Assembly (NCBI GenBank): GCA_903933995.1 | Contig: CAIZMD010000642.1 | Span: forward strand, 1 to 7,813 | Reading direction: 5' to 3' | DNA: 7,813 nt | From: an uncultured Bacteroidota bacterium | GTDB taxonomy: Bacteria > Bacteroidota > Bacteroidia > Chitinophagales > Chitinophagaceae | Part shown: piece by piece, positions 1-7,729 of the stretch | Position numbering within the stretch: the stretch's first letter is position 1 | How the letters are laid out: each line of letters begins with the position of its first letter | The notes under the pieces: generated by a model | What the model was told of the DNA's origin: nothing | The model's database searches: none | The model's input: only the letters and a program-made list of their open reading frames with translations | Program-made: the position numbers and the translations under genes

Positions 1-1
1 A

Positions 2-2080
2 GAAGTAATTAAAGAAGAAAATCAATATTTTATTTATGTTGTTTTAAATGGCAACAATGAGTTGATTAAATTGAATTGGGATACAAGAACCATTGTTTGG
101 AAAACCAATACTGGTGTAGCTCCTTTTGGATTAGCGGTTTCTGGTAAAAAAATATTTGTGACCAATTGGGCTGGTGAAACTGTCATAGATTCTAGTAAGT
201 CAACAGCAGGAGTTCCTTGGGGATTAGCTTACACAAGCCCTATTACAGGTGCTACTGCTAGCGGTACCATTTCGGTGTTTAATACAAGCAATGGAAAGTT
301 GGAAAAAGAAATGACTGTTGGGCTTCATCCTAATGCTATTATTGCTTCTGCAGACGGTAAATTTATTTATGTGGCTAATGGGTCTAGCGATGAAATAACG
401 GTTATCAATGCAAAAAACAATCAACTGGTAGAAAATATTTTTGTAGGAATGGCTGGGAGAAATCTGCAAGGAAGTACACCAAATGGATTATCGCTTAGTG
501 TTGATGGAAAAAAATTATACGTGTCTAATGGACTCGATAATGCTATTGCAATCATACATTTAGGAAAAAGCAGTGCCAATCTTGGTACCGGCAAAACAGT
601 TGTTGAAGGATTTATTCCAACCGAAGCATATCCTGCAGGATTACTGATTAAAGAAAATAAATTAATTGTAGCCAATCTAGAATCGGATGGTGCCAATGTA
701 ATAGATGAAAAGAGAAAAGCTAGAACAATTCATCAGGAACTAGCCTCGGTTAGTATTATTCCATTGCCCGATCAAGCACAATTAAAGGATTATACTAATA
801 AAGTAAAAGAGCAAAATCTTTTAAGCAGATTAGACCAATTAATATTACCGGCAAGACCCAATCTAACACCAGTTCCAATTCCGGAAAGAATAGGAGAACC
901 CTCTGTTTTCAAACATGTTGTTTACATTATTAAAGAGAATAAAACCTATGATCAAGTTTTAGGAGACGTAAAAAATGGGAATGGCGATAGCTCTCTTTGT
1001 GTATTTGGTGAAAAATATACGCCTAACACACATGCATTGGTAAAGCAATTTGGAGGAATGGATAATTTTCACGCATCTGGTAAATCTTCAGCTGAAGGTC
1101 ATCAATGGACCGATGCTGGTATGGTTTCGGATTATGTTGAAAAAAATGTACGCGCTTGGTTTAGAAGTTATCCGCATCGCCAAGAAGATGCATTGGTATA
1201 TAATAAAGCAGGATTTATTTGGAATCATGCATTGACTTACGGAAAAAAGGTTCGCGTATTTGGAGAAGCTTGTGAAACAGAATATGATAAAAAATTGAAT
1301 TGGTTTGATATTTATAAACAATACGAACAAGGAATAAAACCAACATGGTACAATACAACTACCATTGATAATTTAAACTCAATTATCTCTCCAACATTTC
1401 CGGATTGTGATAATCTGGTTTTTAGTGACCAACAAAGAGCGAGTATTTTTATGGAAGAATGGAATCAATTGGCTGCCAAAGATAGTTTACCAAATCTAAT
1501 GGTAGTATCACTTCCTAATGACCATACTGCTGGCACTTCTCCCAATTTTCCTACACCATTTTCAATGGTTGCAGATAATGATTTGGCATTGGGCAGAATT
1601 GTTGACATGATTTCAAAAAGTAAGTATTGGGATTCTACAGTCATATTTGTAACAGAAGATGATTCTCAAGGTGGGTGGGATCATGTTTCGGCCTATAGAA
1701 CTGTTGGAATGGTCATCAGTCCATATACTTCCAATAAAATGGTTCATACAAAATACAATCAAGTATCCATGTTAAGAACCATTGAACAAATTTTAGGGAT
1801 CCCGCCAATGAATAGTATGGATGCAACTTCTAGGCTAATGACAGATTGCTTTCAAACAGTAAAAAACAATAGTACTTATACTACGCTCCCAAATAGAGTG
1901 CCACTAGACGAAAAAAACAAACCATTATCTAGCTTAAAAGGCATTGAGAAAAAGTATGCAGAAATTTCTCAAAACGAAGTGTTTAATGAAGTGGATGGTG
2001 GGGAAGATGATATGATGAACAAAATATTATGGTACTATGTTAAGGGCGCAAAGAAATATCCAACTACAGTGAATAAATAA
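2..2080 (+). CDS. Beta-propeller (YncE/YVTN-like) / alkaline phosphatase-superfamily phosphoesterase, 5'-partial
   Basis: This is the C-terminal 692 residues of a two-domain protein. The frame is open to the window edge, and the residues before the first possible start (a TTG at 62) already read as a propeller strand (YFIYVVLNGNNELIKLNW), so the true start lies upstream. Numbering from base 2, residues 1 to about 230 hold propeller repeats, each with a P-x-G/N-L/I-type turn followed by a GKKIFVTN, GKFIYVAN or GKKLYVSN strand. From about residue 300 comes a phosphoesterase domain with the expected metal and catalytic motifs: E312-N313 (ENKTYDQ), D507-H508 (NDHT), E552-D553-D554 and D560-H561 (EDDSQGGWDH). 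This matches the family annotated as bifunctional YncE / alkaline phosphatase proteins, usually exported and acting on phosphate esters. The substrate is unknown. Family members are roughly 800 or more residues, so about 100-150 may be missing, including any signal peptide. No clear terminator follows it. Confidence 0.88.
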   Translation, partial: EVIKEENQYFIYVVLNGNNELIKLNWDTRTIVWKTNTGVAPFGLAVSGKKIFVTNWAGETVIDSSKSTAGVPWGLAYTSPITGATASGTISVFNTSNGKLEKEMTVGLHPNAIIASADGKFIYVANGSSDEITVINAKNNQLVENIFVGMAGRNLQGSTPNGLSLSVDGKKLYVSNGLDNAIAIIHLGKSSANLGTGKTVVEGFIPTEAYPAGLLIKENKLIVANLESDGANVIDEKRKARTIHQELASVSIIPLPDQAQLKDYTNKVKEQNLLSRLDQLILPARPNLTPVPIPERIGEPSVFKHVVYIIKENKTYDQVLGDVKNGNGDSSLCVFGEKYTPNTHALVKQFGGMDNFHASGKSSAEGHQWTDAGMVSDYVEKNVRAWFRSYPHRQEDALVYNKAGFIWNHALTYGKKVRVFGEACETEYDKKLNWFDIYKQYEQGIKPTWYNTTTIDNLNSIISPTFPDCDNLVFSDQQRASIFMEEWNQLAAKDSLPNLMVVSLPNDHTAGTSPNFPTPFSMVADNDLALGRIVDMISKSKYWDSTVIFVTEDDSQGGWDHVSAYRTVGMVISPYTSNKMVHTKYNQVSMLRTIEQILGIPPMNSMDATSRLMTDCFQTVKNNSTYTTLPNRVPLDEKNKPLSSLKGIEKKYAEISQNEVFNEVDGGEDDMMNKILWYYVKGAKKYPTTVNK

Positions 2081-2135
2081 TTTAATTAATCATTCGGTAA
2101 CAATCAGATAATATATTCATAACCCTAAAGAGTAA

Positions 2136-2196
2136 GATAGTTGTAGGATAAATTAGATTTTCGCCATTCTCTAATTTCAAACTAACTACAATTATC
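2136..2196 (+). promoter_or_regulatory. Nested hairpin in the susC leader, abutting the start codon
   Basis: An outer stem pairs GATAGTTGTAG (2136-2146) with CTACAATTATC (2186-2196): 11 pairs, one of them G-U. Inside it, a second stem pairs AAATTAGA (2150-2157) perfectly with TCTAATTT (2170-2177) around a 12-base loop. The outer 3' arm ends two bases before the ATG at 2199, so in the transcript it would cover the ribosome-landing region. That placement would suit translational control of the transporter operon, but function is inferred only. The sequence is AT-rich, which makes chance pairing easier. A loose Bacteroidota -7-like element (TAGATTTT, 2154-2161) lies inside the structure without a properly spaced TTG. 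If it were the real promoter, the transcript would lack the 5' arm. Nothing else recognisable is seen in the 118-base gap. Confidence 0.4.
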
Positions 2197-2198
2197 AA

Positions 2199-5192
2199 AT
2201 GAAAAAAAGTTCAGTTCAATTTTTATTTAATCAGGTATTTTTCCGCTTTGTTTTCGCCTCATTTATTTTGTTATTTGCACAAAATGCATTTGCTAATTTT
2301 GCAGATAGAAAAGTAAATGGACGTGTTACTGATGCAAGTACTGGTAATGCACTTTCTGGTGCCATAATTTCAATAAAAGGAACATCATCCAATAGTACTA
2401 CAGATGCAAAGGGTGATTTTTCTGTTTCTGTTGCTAATGATAATTCAACCTTAGTAGTTAGTTTTTTAGGCTACACTACACAGGAAGTTTTTGTTGGGAA
2501 TAAGAGCACAGTAAATATTCAATTACAATCTGCTGTTAATGATTTAGCACAAGTTGTAGTAGTGGGATATGGTTCACAAAATAAAAAAGATGTTACCGGT
2601 GCTGTAAAAAGCATTAAAGCAGAAAGCTTTAACCGAGGCATTATCAATAATCCACAACAATTAATTCAAGGTAAGGTAGCAGGTGTAAATGTTACATCAG
2701 CAAGTGGCGAACCCGGTGCTACGCTAGCAATCACCGTTCGCGGACCAGGTGGAGTTAGAACAGGAAGTACTCCTTTATTTGTGGTAGACGGTATTCCATT
2801 AGATAATTCAAGCACTGGTGGTGGAGATCCATTAAATTTTTTAAATCCTCAGGATATTGAATCTATTGATGTGTTGAAAGATGCATCTGCAACTGCTATT
2901 TATGGAGCTAGAGGTGCTAATGGTGTAATCTTAATTACCACTCGTAAAGGTAAAGCTGGTACTTCTACGTTAACATTTAATACAAGTGTTGGTGTTTCTA
3001 ATATCACCAATAAATTAGATGTTTATGGAGCAGCTGATTTTAGAAGAGAAGTAGCCAAATTGGCGCCGGTAGATGATAAAAATGGCAATACAGATTGGCA
3101 GGACTTAATAACAAGAACAGCCATCACTCAAAACCACAATATTACCTTGAGTGGCGGTGCAGATAAATTGGTTTATTATGCTTCATTTGGATTACAAAAA
3201 CAAGAAGGTATTATTAAAGGAAATGATCTAGATAGGTACTCTGGAAGATTTAATGCAACTCAGAAATTTTTCGACGATAAATTAGTAGTAGACGCTAATT
3301 TAAGTTACAATAGTACTAAAAACCTAAGACCCAATATTGGAAGTTTAATTGGTGATGCTATTTCTAATAATCCAACTTATCCTGCTTATAATGCAAATGG
3401 AACAATTGCTGGTTATCAAAATATCAATAATCCATTATTAACACTTGAATTGGATAAGGATATCACTAACATCAACAGAGTAATTGGTAATATTTCTCCT
3501 TCTTTAAAGATTACTAAAGATTTAATTTTTAAAGTGAATCTTGGTATAGATAACTCAACCGCAACAAGAGATGTTCAATCTCTTGCCAATGCAGTTCCTT
3601 TAAGAGATGGCAGATTAGAAACCTATAATAATATCAACAGAAATACATTAGTAGAAAGTTATTTAACCTACAATTTCAATATTAAAGAACATAAGATTTC
3701 AGCTTTAGGTGGTTACTCTTATCAACAAATATATTTACAAGGTCGTGGATGGAGTGTTAATCGTTTTCCTATTGGTGGAGTAGAGCCTATTTATAATCCA
3801 GGTATTGGCCAAGAACTTACTTTGGCTACAAATAGACCAAACGGCTTTGCAGTAAAAAATGAATTACAATCATTTTTCTCTCGTGTTAACTATTCATACA
3901 AAAACAAATATTTAGCTACAGCAAATTTCCGTATGGATGGATCATCTAAGTTTGGTTCAAATAATAAGTATGGATTCTTTCCTTCTTTCTCTTTAGGTTG
4001 GAAAGTAAATGAAGAAGATTTTCTTAAAAATGGTCCATTCTCTAATTTAAAATTACGTGCAGGATGGGGTAAAACTGGAAATCAGGAAATTCCTTCTAAA
4101 ATAACGCAATCATTATTTACTGCTACCGTTGGATCAACTACTAGTTATCCATTAACTCCAGCCAATACATTTCCTGCAGGTATTACTTATGCAAGGCTAG
4201 CTAATCCTGATATTCAGTGGGAAGTTTCTACACAAACAGATTTAGGTATTGATTTCGGTTTTTTTGCAAACAGATTAACTGGTACCATTGATTATTTTAA
4301 TAAAGTATCAAATAATATTTTACTAGAAGTAATTCCAGCAGATCCAATTCAACCAGCAGGTACTTATTGGAGCAATGTAGAAAATATGAATATTACCAAT
4401 AGTGGATTGGAAATTGAATTGGATTATAAACTTAAAAATAGCGGAAAACTTACTTATGGAATTGGTGGTAATATTACTTTCATCAATAACAAAGTAACCA
4501 ACTCTCCATACTCAGTAATTCCATCTGGTTCTGCTTCTGGTTCTGGATTAACTTCAGCTACCATTAATGGATATATCAATAATGAACCAATTGGAACTTT
4601 TTATTTAAGGGAATATACTGGTATTGGTGCAAATGGATTGAGTACTTATAGAGATACAGATGGAGATGGAATTGTTACAGATAAAGATAGAGTTGCTGCA
4701 GGTACTGCTTTACCCAACATCATGTATAATTTCTACGGAAATATTGCCTATAAAGGATTTGATGCAGTGATTAATTTTAATGGTGTATCTGGCAATAAAA
4801 TTTATGACAATACTGCTAACGCTAATTTTTACAAAAATAAATTGTCTAAGAGCGTTAATACAACAGCAGCAGCCATTGCTGAACCAACCGAATCGGTTAG
4901 TAATGCTGCTCCCGTGAGTACTAGATACTTAAAAGATGGTGGTTTTTTACGATTGAATAATTTGGCTATTGGCTATTCATTTAACACGCAAAAGTTAGGT
5001 GTTAGCAAAATCATTCAAGCCATTCGTTTATCGGTTACCGCTCAAAATCTGCTAGTATTTACAAAGTATGACGGTTTTGATCCGGAAGTAAATACAGATA
5101 GAACCATCAATGGTATATCTAGCTATGGTATAGATTATTTAAGTTATCCAAAAGCAAGATCATTTCTCGTTGGATTAAATATCACTTTCTAA
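2199..5192 (+). CDS. SusC/RagA-family TonB-dependent outer-membrane transporter
   Basis: A complete 997-residue protein that imports a nutrient across the outer membrane using TonB energy. Residues 1-32 form a signal peptide (basic start, hydrophobic core, likely cleavage after AFA). Residues about 38-110 are the carboxypeptidase-regulatory-like domain typical of SusC (NGRVTDASTGNALSGAIISI). A TonB-box-like stretch (QVVVVGYG, 118-125) leads into the plug at about 130-250, with the family signatures VDGIPLD (196-202) and IESIDVLKDASATAIYGARG (220-239). The rest is the beta-barrel, ending in the expected terminal phenylalanine (GLNITF). A calcium-loop-like motif DTDGDGIVTDKD starts at residue 819. 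There is no N-terminal STN signalling domain and no sigma/anti-sigma gene nearby, so classic trans-envelope ECF control is not indicated. The ATG at 2199 is the only ATG after an in-frame stop at 2172. It is followed 9 bases later by its SusD partner. Family assignment is secure; substrate unknown. Confidence 0.97.
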   Translation: MKKSSVQFLFNQVFFRFVFASFILLFAQNAFANFADRKVNGRVTDASTGNALSGAIISIKGTSSNSTTDAKGDFSVSVANDNSTLVVSFLGYTTQEVFVGNKSTVNIQLQSAVNDLAQVVVVGYGSQNKKDVTGAVKSIKAESFNRGIINNPQQLIQGKVAGVNVTSASGEPGATLAITVRGPGGVRTGSTPLFVVDGIPLDNSSTGGGDPLNFLNPQDIESIDVLKDASATAIYGARGANGVILITTRKGKAGTSTLTFNTSVGVSNITNKLDVYGAADFRREVAKLAPVDDKNGNTDWQDLITRTAITQNHNITLSGGADKLVYYASFGLQKQEGIIKGNDLDRYSGRFNATQKFFDDKLVVDANLSYNSTKNLRPNIGSLIGDAISNNPTYPAYNANGTIAGYQNINNPLLTLELDKDITNINRVIGNISPSLKITKDLIFKVNLGIDNSTATRDVQSLANAVPLRDGRLETYNNINRNTLVESYLTYNFNIKEHKISALGGYSYQQIYLQGRGWSVNRFPIGGVEPIYNPGIGQELTLATNRPNGFAVKNELQSFFSRVNYSYKNKYLATANFRMDGSSKFGSNNKYGFFPSFSLGWKVNEEDFLKNGPFSNLKLRAGWGKTGNQEIPSKITQSLFTATVGSTTSYPLTPANTFPAGITYARLANPDIQWEVSTQTDLGIDFGFFANRLTGTIDYFNKVSNNILLEVIPADPIQPAGTYWSNVENMNITNSGLEIELDYKLKNSGKLTYGIGGNITFINNKVTNSPYSVIPSGSASGSGLTSATINGYINNEPIGTFYLREYTGIGANGLSTYRDTDGDGIVTDKDRVAAGTALPNIMYNFYGNIAYKGFDAVINFNGVSGNKIYDNTANANFYKNKLSKSVNTTAAAIAEPTESVSNAAPVSTRYLKDGGFLRLNNLAIGYSFNTQKLGVSKIIQAIRLSVTAQNLLVFTKYDGFDPEVNTDRTINGISSYGIDYLSYPKARSFLVGLNITF

Positions 5193-5201
5193 ATATAAAA
5201 T

Positions 5202-6890
5202 ATGAAACATACTTCATTATTACGATTTGCCTTGGTAGGAATGGTATTTCTTACGGTTGGCTGTACAAAATTAGTTGAGCAAGTATTGGATGAATCATCG
5301 GTAACTGGTTTAACGGAAAAACAATTAGCCGATGGAATTATTGCACCAGTATATGCTGGGCTTCCTTCCTTGTTTCAGCATACTACTTATTTTGCATTAC
5401 AAGAAATTTCCACTGACGAAGCAATTTTACCTTACCGTGGTGGAACAGATTGGGGTGATAATGGTATATATGTTGCCCTACATCGTCATGAGTTAACCAG
5501 TACCGATCCCAATGTTAGAAACACTTGGACAATTGTAACCTTGAGTATTTCACGCGCGGTTACGGCTATGAATTCTTTAAAAGACAATAAAGACCCAAAT
5601 GCTATTGTCTATTTAGCAGAAGCAAAAGCCATGTATGCTTACTATAATATGGTTGCACTGGATTTGTGGGGAGTTGCATTTAAGAAAGACGATTTAGGAG
5701 CTGCTTCAATTATTATTCGTGGTGATGAAGCTGTTGAATACATTAAAAAACAGTTTTTAGAAGCAGAGCCTAATTTAACTACCACCGTAGGAGCAGGGCG
5801 TATCACAAAAGCAGGTGTTTGGGGCTTATTGGCAAGATTGCATTTAAATGCTGGCGTATATCGCGATCCATATGCAACAACCGTTAATTTTAAAACGGAA
5901 GATTTAGATAAAGTAAATGAATACACTACCAAAATAATTGGTTCTAATCAATTTGCTTTTTCAACTGATTATTGGGCAATGTTTAATGATGAAAATAATA
6001 CCAATAAAGAATTGATATTTGTTGCTGACCAAAGAGCGTCATTGAATGGTCATAATAGATTATCCTATTTTATGCTTTCTGGTGATCAGTTTCCTTTACC
6101 CGCTTATGTTGGCGCAAACGGCACAGACGGTCCTGGCATTACCCCGGATTTTTACAGAACATGGGTGAATGCTTATGGACAAACCGATCCTGCAGTTGCA
6201 GACCCAAGATTTTATAAGCAGAACTTGAATTATACCATTAGTGGAACAGACACAAGTATTGATCAAGCGGCTTTTAAATATGATCGTGGAATTTTAAGAG
6301 GTCAACAATATGGACTTTTACGTGTAAATGGTGTTTTCTTGAAACTACCCAATGGTAGATTGAGAATTGGTAAACTGCATAATGTAACTAGAAGCAAACC
6401 TAATTTGCCTGTTAATTTTACTGAGCAAATTGATTTCACAACTGCAGGAAGTGATTACTCAACAGGCTATAGAGTTGCAAAGTTTGAATTTAGTAAGGGT
6501 TCGGTTAGTGGTAGAAATTTTGGAGAAGTAGATATTCCAATTGTACGTTTAGCCGATGTGTATTTAATGCGTGCAGAAGCAAAATTACGCAAGAACGATG
6601 CGGCAGGGGCTTTGACAGATGTTAATGCAGTAAGAACTAGTAGAACTGCTAATTTTGTTGGATCTACCTTACCTTCTATTAACTTGGATCTTTTGTTTAG
6701 AGAAAGAGGCTTTGAATTATACTATGAAATGGTAAGACGAACCGATATGATTCGTTTTGGAAAGTACGAAGGCGTATGGACAGAAAAAAACAATACCAAT
6801 AAGAATATGCGTTTAATGCCTATTCCACAAACGGCTATTGATGGTGCATCTAATTTACCTGGCTATTTAAAACAAAATGCAGGGTATTAA
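5202..6890 (+). CDS. SusD/RagB-family nutrient-binding outer-membrane lipoprotein
   Basis: A complete 562-residue surface lipoprotein that acts as the lid and substrate-binding partner of the SusC transporter just upstream. Residues 1-20 are a lipoprotein signal peptide with lipobox-like LTVG before Cys21. The -3 position is Thr rather than the usual Leu, a deviation I would expect Bacteroidota signal peptidase II to tolerate. Acidic residues soon after the cysteine (E26, D30, E31) would be compatible with surface export. The body carries the alpha-helical, TPR-like SusD fold (for example AEAKAMYAYYNMVALDLWG). The C-terminal signature is clear: RLADVYLMRAEAKLR, then RERGFELYYEMVRRTDMIRFG (residues 500-520), and the closing LMPIPQTAID and QNAGY. 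Length is slightly above average for the family. The 9-base A/T-rich gap after susC indicates one transcript, and a strong terminator follows it. The binding site is not predictable by eye. Confidence 0.96.
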   Translation: MKHTSLLRFALVGMVFLTVGCTKLVEQVLDESSVTGLTEKQLADGIIAPVYAGLPSLFQHTTYFALQEISTDEAILPYRGGTDWGDNGIYVALHRHELTSTDPNVRNTWTIVTLSISRAVTAMNSLKDNKDPNAIVYLAEAKAMYAYYNMVALDLWGVAFKKDDLGAASIIIRGDEAVEYIKKQFLEAEPNLTTTVGAGRITKAGVWGLLARLHLNAGVYRDPYATTVNFKTEDLDKVNEYTTKIIGSNQFAFSTDYWAMFNDENNTNKELIFVADQRASLNGHNRLSYFMLSGDQFPLPAYVGANGTDGPGITPDFYRTWVNAYGQTDPAVADPRFYKQNLNYTISGTDTSIDQAAFKYDRGILRGQQYGLLRVNGVFLKLPNGRLRIGKLHNVTRSKPNLPVNFTEQIDFTTAGSDYSTGYRVAKFEFSKGSVSGRNFGEVDIPIVRLADVYLMRAEAKLRKNDAAGALTDVNAVRTSRTANFVGSTLPSINLDLLFRERGFELYYEMVRRTDMIRFGKYEGVWTEKNNTNKNMRLMPIPQTAIDGASNLPGYLKQNAGY

Positions 6891-6945
6891 TTTTATCTAG
6901 AATCGGAAACAATTCAGAACAAGTAAATAAATTATATAAAGCATT

Positions 6946-6977
6946 AAAAAACCTCAACAGCCATGTTGGGGTTTTTT
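6946..6977 (+). terminator. Intrinsic terminator of the susCD operon
   Basis: AAAAAACCTCAACA (6946-6959) pairs with TGTTGGGGTTTTTT (6964-6977) around a GCCA tetraloop. This gives 14 pairs with one U-G wobble, a CC/GG-containing core and a T-rich run that continues to 6983. It lies about 55 bases after the susD stop codon. The A-tract on the 5' arm could make it work weakly in the opposite direction too. It separates the transporter operon from the AbiE module. Confidence 0.9.
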
Positions 6978-7019
6978 GTTTTTGGTATCCCTGTACGAAA
7001 TTGGAAAACAATCCAACCC

Positions 7020-7034
7020 ACAATAAAATATTGT
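7020..7034. repeat. Short perfect inverted repeat upstream of abiEi
   Basis: ACAATA (7020-7025) and TATTGT (7029-7034) are perfect inverted copies around AAA. The repeat's centre lies 33 bases upstream of the centre of the larger palindrome at 7048-7072, about three helical turns. It is short and AT-rich, so it could be chance. A second operator site is possible, although its sequence is unrelated to the larger palindrome. Confidence 0.3.
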
Positions 7035-7047
7035 AAATTATGTTGTG

Positions 7048-7072
7048 TTAATTCGGAATTATTCCGAATTAA
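7048..7072. promoter_or_regulatory. Perfect 12-bp-arm palindrome, candidate AbiEi operator
   Basis: TTAATTCGGAAT (7048-7059) and ATTCCGAATTAA (7061-7072) are perfect inverted copies around a single T. The right arm ends 18 bases before the abiEi start. Antitoxins of the AbiEi family are known to repress their own operon by binding inverted repeats in the promoter, so this is the obvious candidate site. The absence of a T-tract after it and the single-base spacer argue against a terminator. A weak -7-like match (TAAATTTA, 7078-7085) lies just downstream, but no well-spaced TTG accompanies it, so I do not call a promoter. Confidence 0.6.
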
Positions 7073-7090
7073 TGTTATAAATTTAGCATA

Positions 7091-7729
7091 ATGGACATTT
7101 TAAGGAACATAGGAGCTTTTTCGGAACAGCCACTCAAAACAGAGCTGTTATTACATTTATTGAAAACGTATAAAAGGCCCTATGACAAAATCAACGAATT
7201 GGTAAAACAGGGAATGCTGTTACAAATTAAAAGAGGTCTTTATATACCTGGTCCCAATTTAGATCTAAAAGCACCAGAGCCATTCTTAATTGCCAATCAT
7301 TTATATGGACCAAGTTATGTTTCCTTGGATGCAGCTTTGTTTTATTGGGGATTGATACCTGAAAGGGTTTTTGAAATCAGTTCAGTTACATTTAAGAAAG
7401 CAACCAAATACCAAACTGAAGTTGGCGTATTTACTTATACACCTCTACCTCTTCCATATTATTCGTACGGGATTAACCAAGTTGCACTCACCCCAAAGCA
7501 AACGGTTTTATTGGCGTCTCCAGAAAAGGCACTCTGTGATAAAATAATTTCAACCGCAGGTTTAATATTAAGTAGTAAAATGCAAACTGTTACCTATTTA
7601 ATAGAGGATCTAAGAATTGAAAAAGAGCGTTTAAGGCTTTTAGATAGTGTAGCAATGCAAACATGGATTAACGAAAGCCCAAAGAAATCAAGTATTGAAA
7701 TCTTGGTAAAAACAATCAACAGTTTATGA
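7091..7729 (+). CDS. abiEi: AbiEi-family antitoxin / transcriptional autoregulator (type IV toxin-antitoxin)
   Basis: A complete 212-residue cytoplasmic protein. Residues about 10-52 look like the N-terminal winged helix-turn-helix of AbiEi antitoxins, including the wing-like GMLLQIKRGLYI (41-52). The rest resembles the AbiEi C-terminal domain, with YGPSYVSLDAALFYWGLIPE (72-91) and ASPEKALCDKI (142-152) as the most recognisable blocks. In the family, the protein represses its own promoter and counteracts the AbiEii nucleotidyltransferase toxin without tight toxin binding. The ATG at 7091 is the only one after an in-frame stop at 7070. No Shine-Dalgarno sequence is seen. Its stop codon overlaps the next start (ATGA), a sign of translational coupling to the toxin. 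It is shorter than the streptococcal prototype, as I would expect for compact Bacteroidota versions. It could alternatively be called a generic AbiEi-domain regulator, but the toxin-like partner argues for a true module. Confidence 0.88.
   Translation: MDILRNIGAFSEQPLKTELLLHLLKTYKRPYDKINELVKQGMLLQIKRGLYIPGPNLDLKAPEPFLIANHLYGPSYVSLDAALFYWGLIPERVFEISSVTFKKATKYQTEVGVFTYTPLPLPYYSYGINQVALTPKQTVLLASPEKALCDKIISTAGLILSSKMQTVTYLIEDLRIEKERLRLLDSVAMQTWINESPKKSSIEILVKTINSL

Noticed and set aside
62..64. TTG at 62 as the start codon of the propeller-phosphoesterase gene
   Set aside because: The same frame is open to the window edge and the residues before it already form a propeller strand, so the gene starts outside the window.
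224..696. Open frames on the minus strand inside the propeller region (224-469, 421-696)
   Set aside because: They lie antisense to a well-supported coding region, have no recognisable domains and overlap each other; they look like chance open frames.
1050..1330. Short open frames at 1050-1235 (+) and 1088-1330 (-) inside the phosphoesterase domain
   Set aside because: They overlap conserved catalytic-domain sequence in another frame and have no recognisable protein features.
5642..5932. Minus-strand open frame of 96 codons inside susD
   Set aside because: Antisense to a confident SusD gene with no domain, leader or promoter signal.
7002..7015. Small hairpin near TTGGA/TCCAA upstream of abiEi
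   Set aside because: Only five pairs; too short to separate from chance.
7048..7072. The palindrome as a transcription terminator
   Set aside because: It has a one-base spacer, a weak GC core and no following T-run, and a strong terminator already lies about 70 bases upstream.
7072..7080. Mini-frame ATG TTA TAA just after the palindrome, as a possible leader peptide
   Set aside because: Only two codons long, without a ribosome-binding site; expected by chance in AT-rich sequence.
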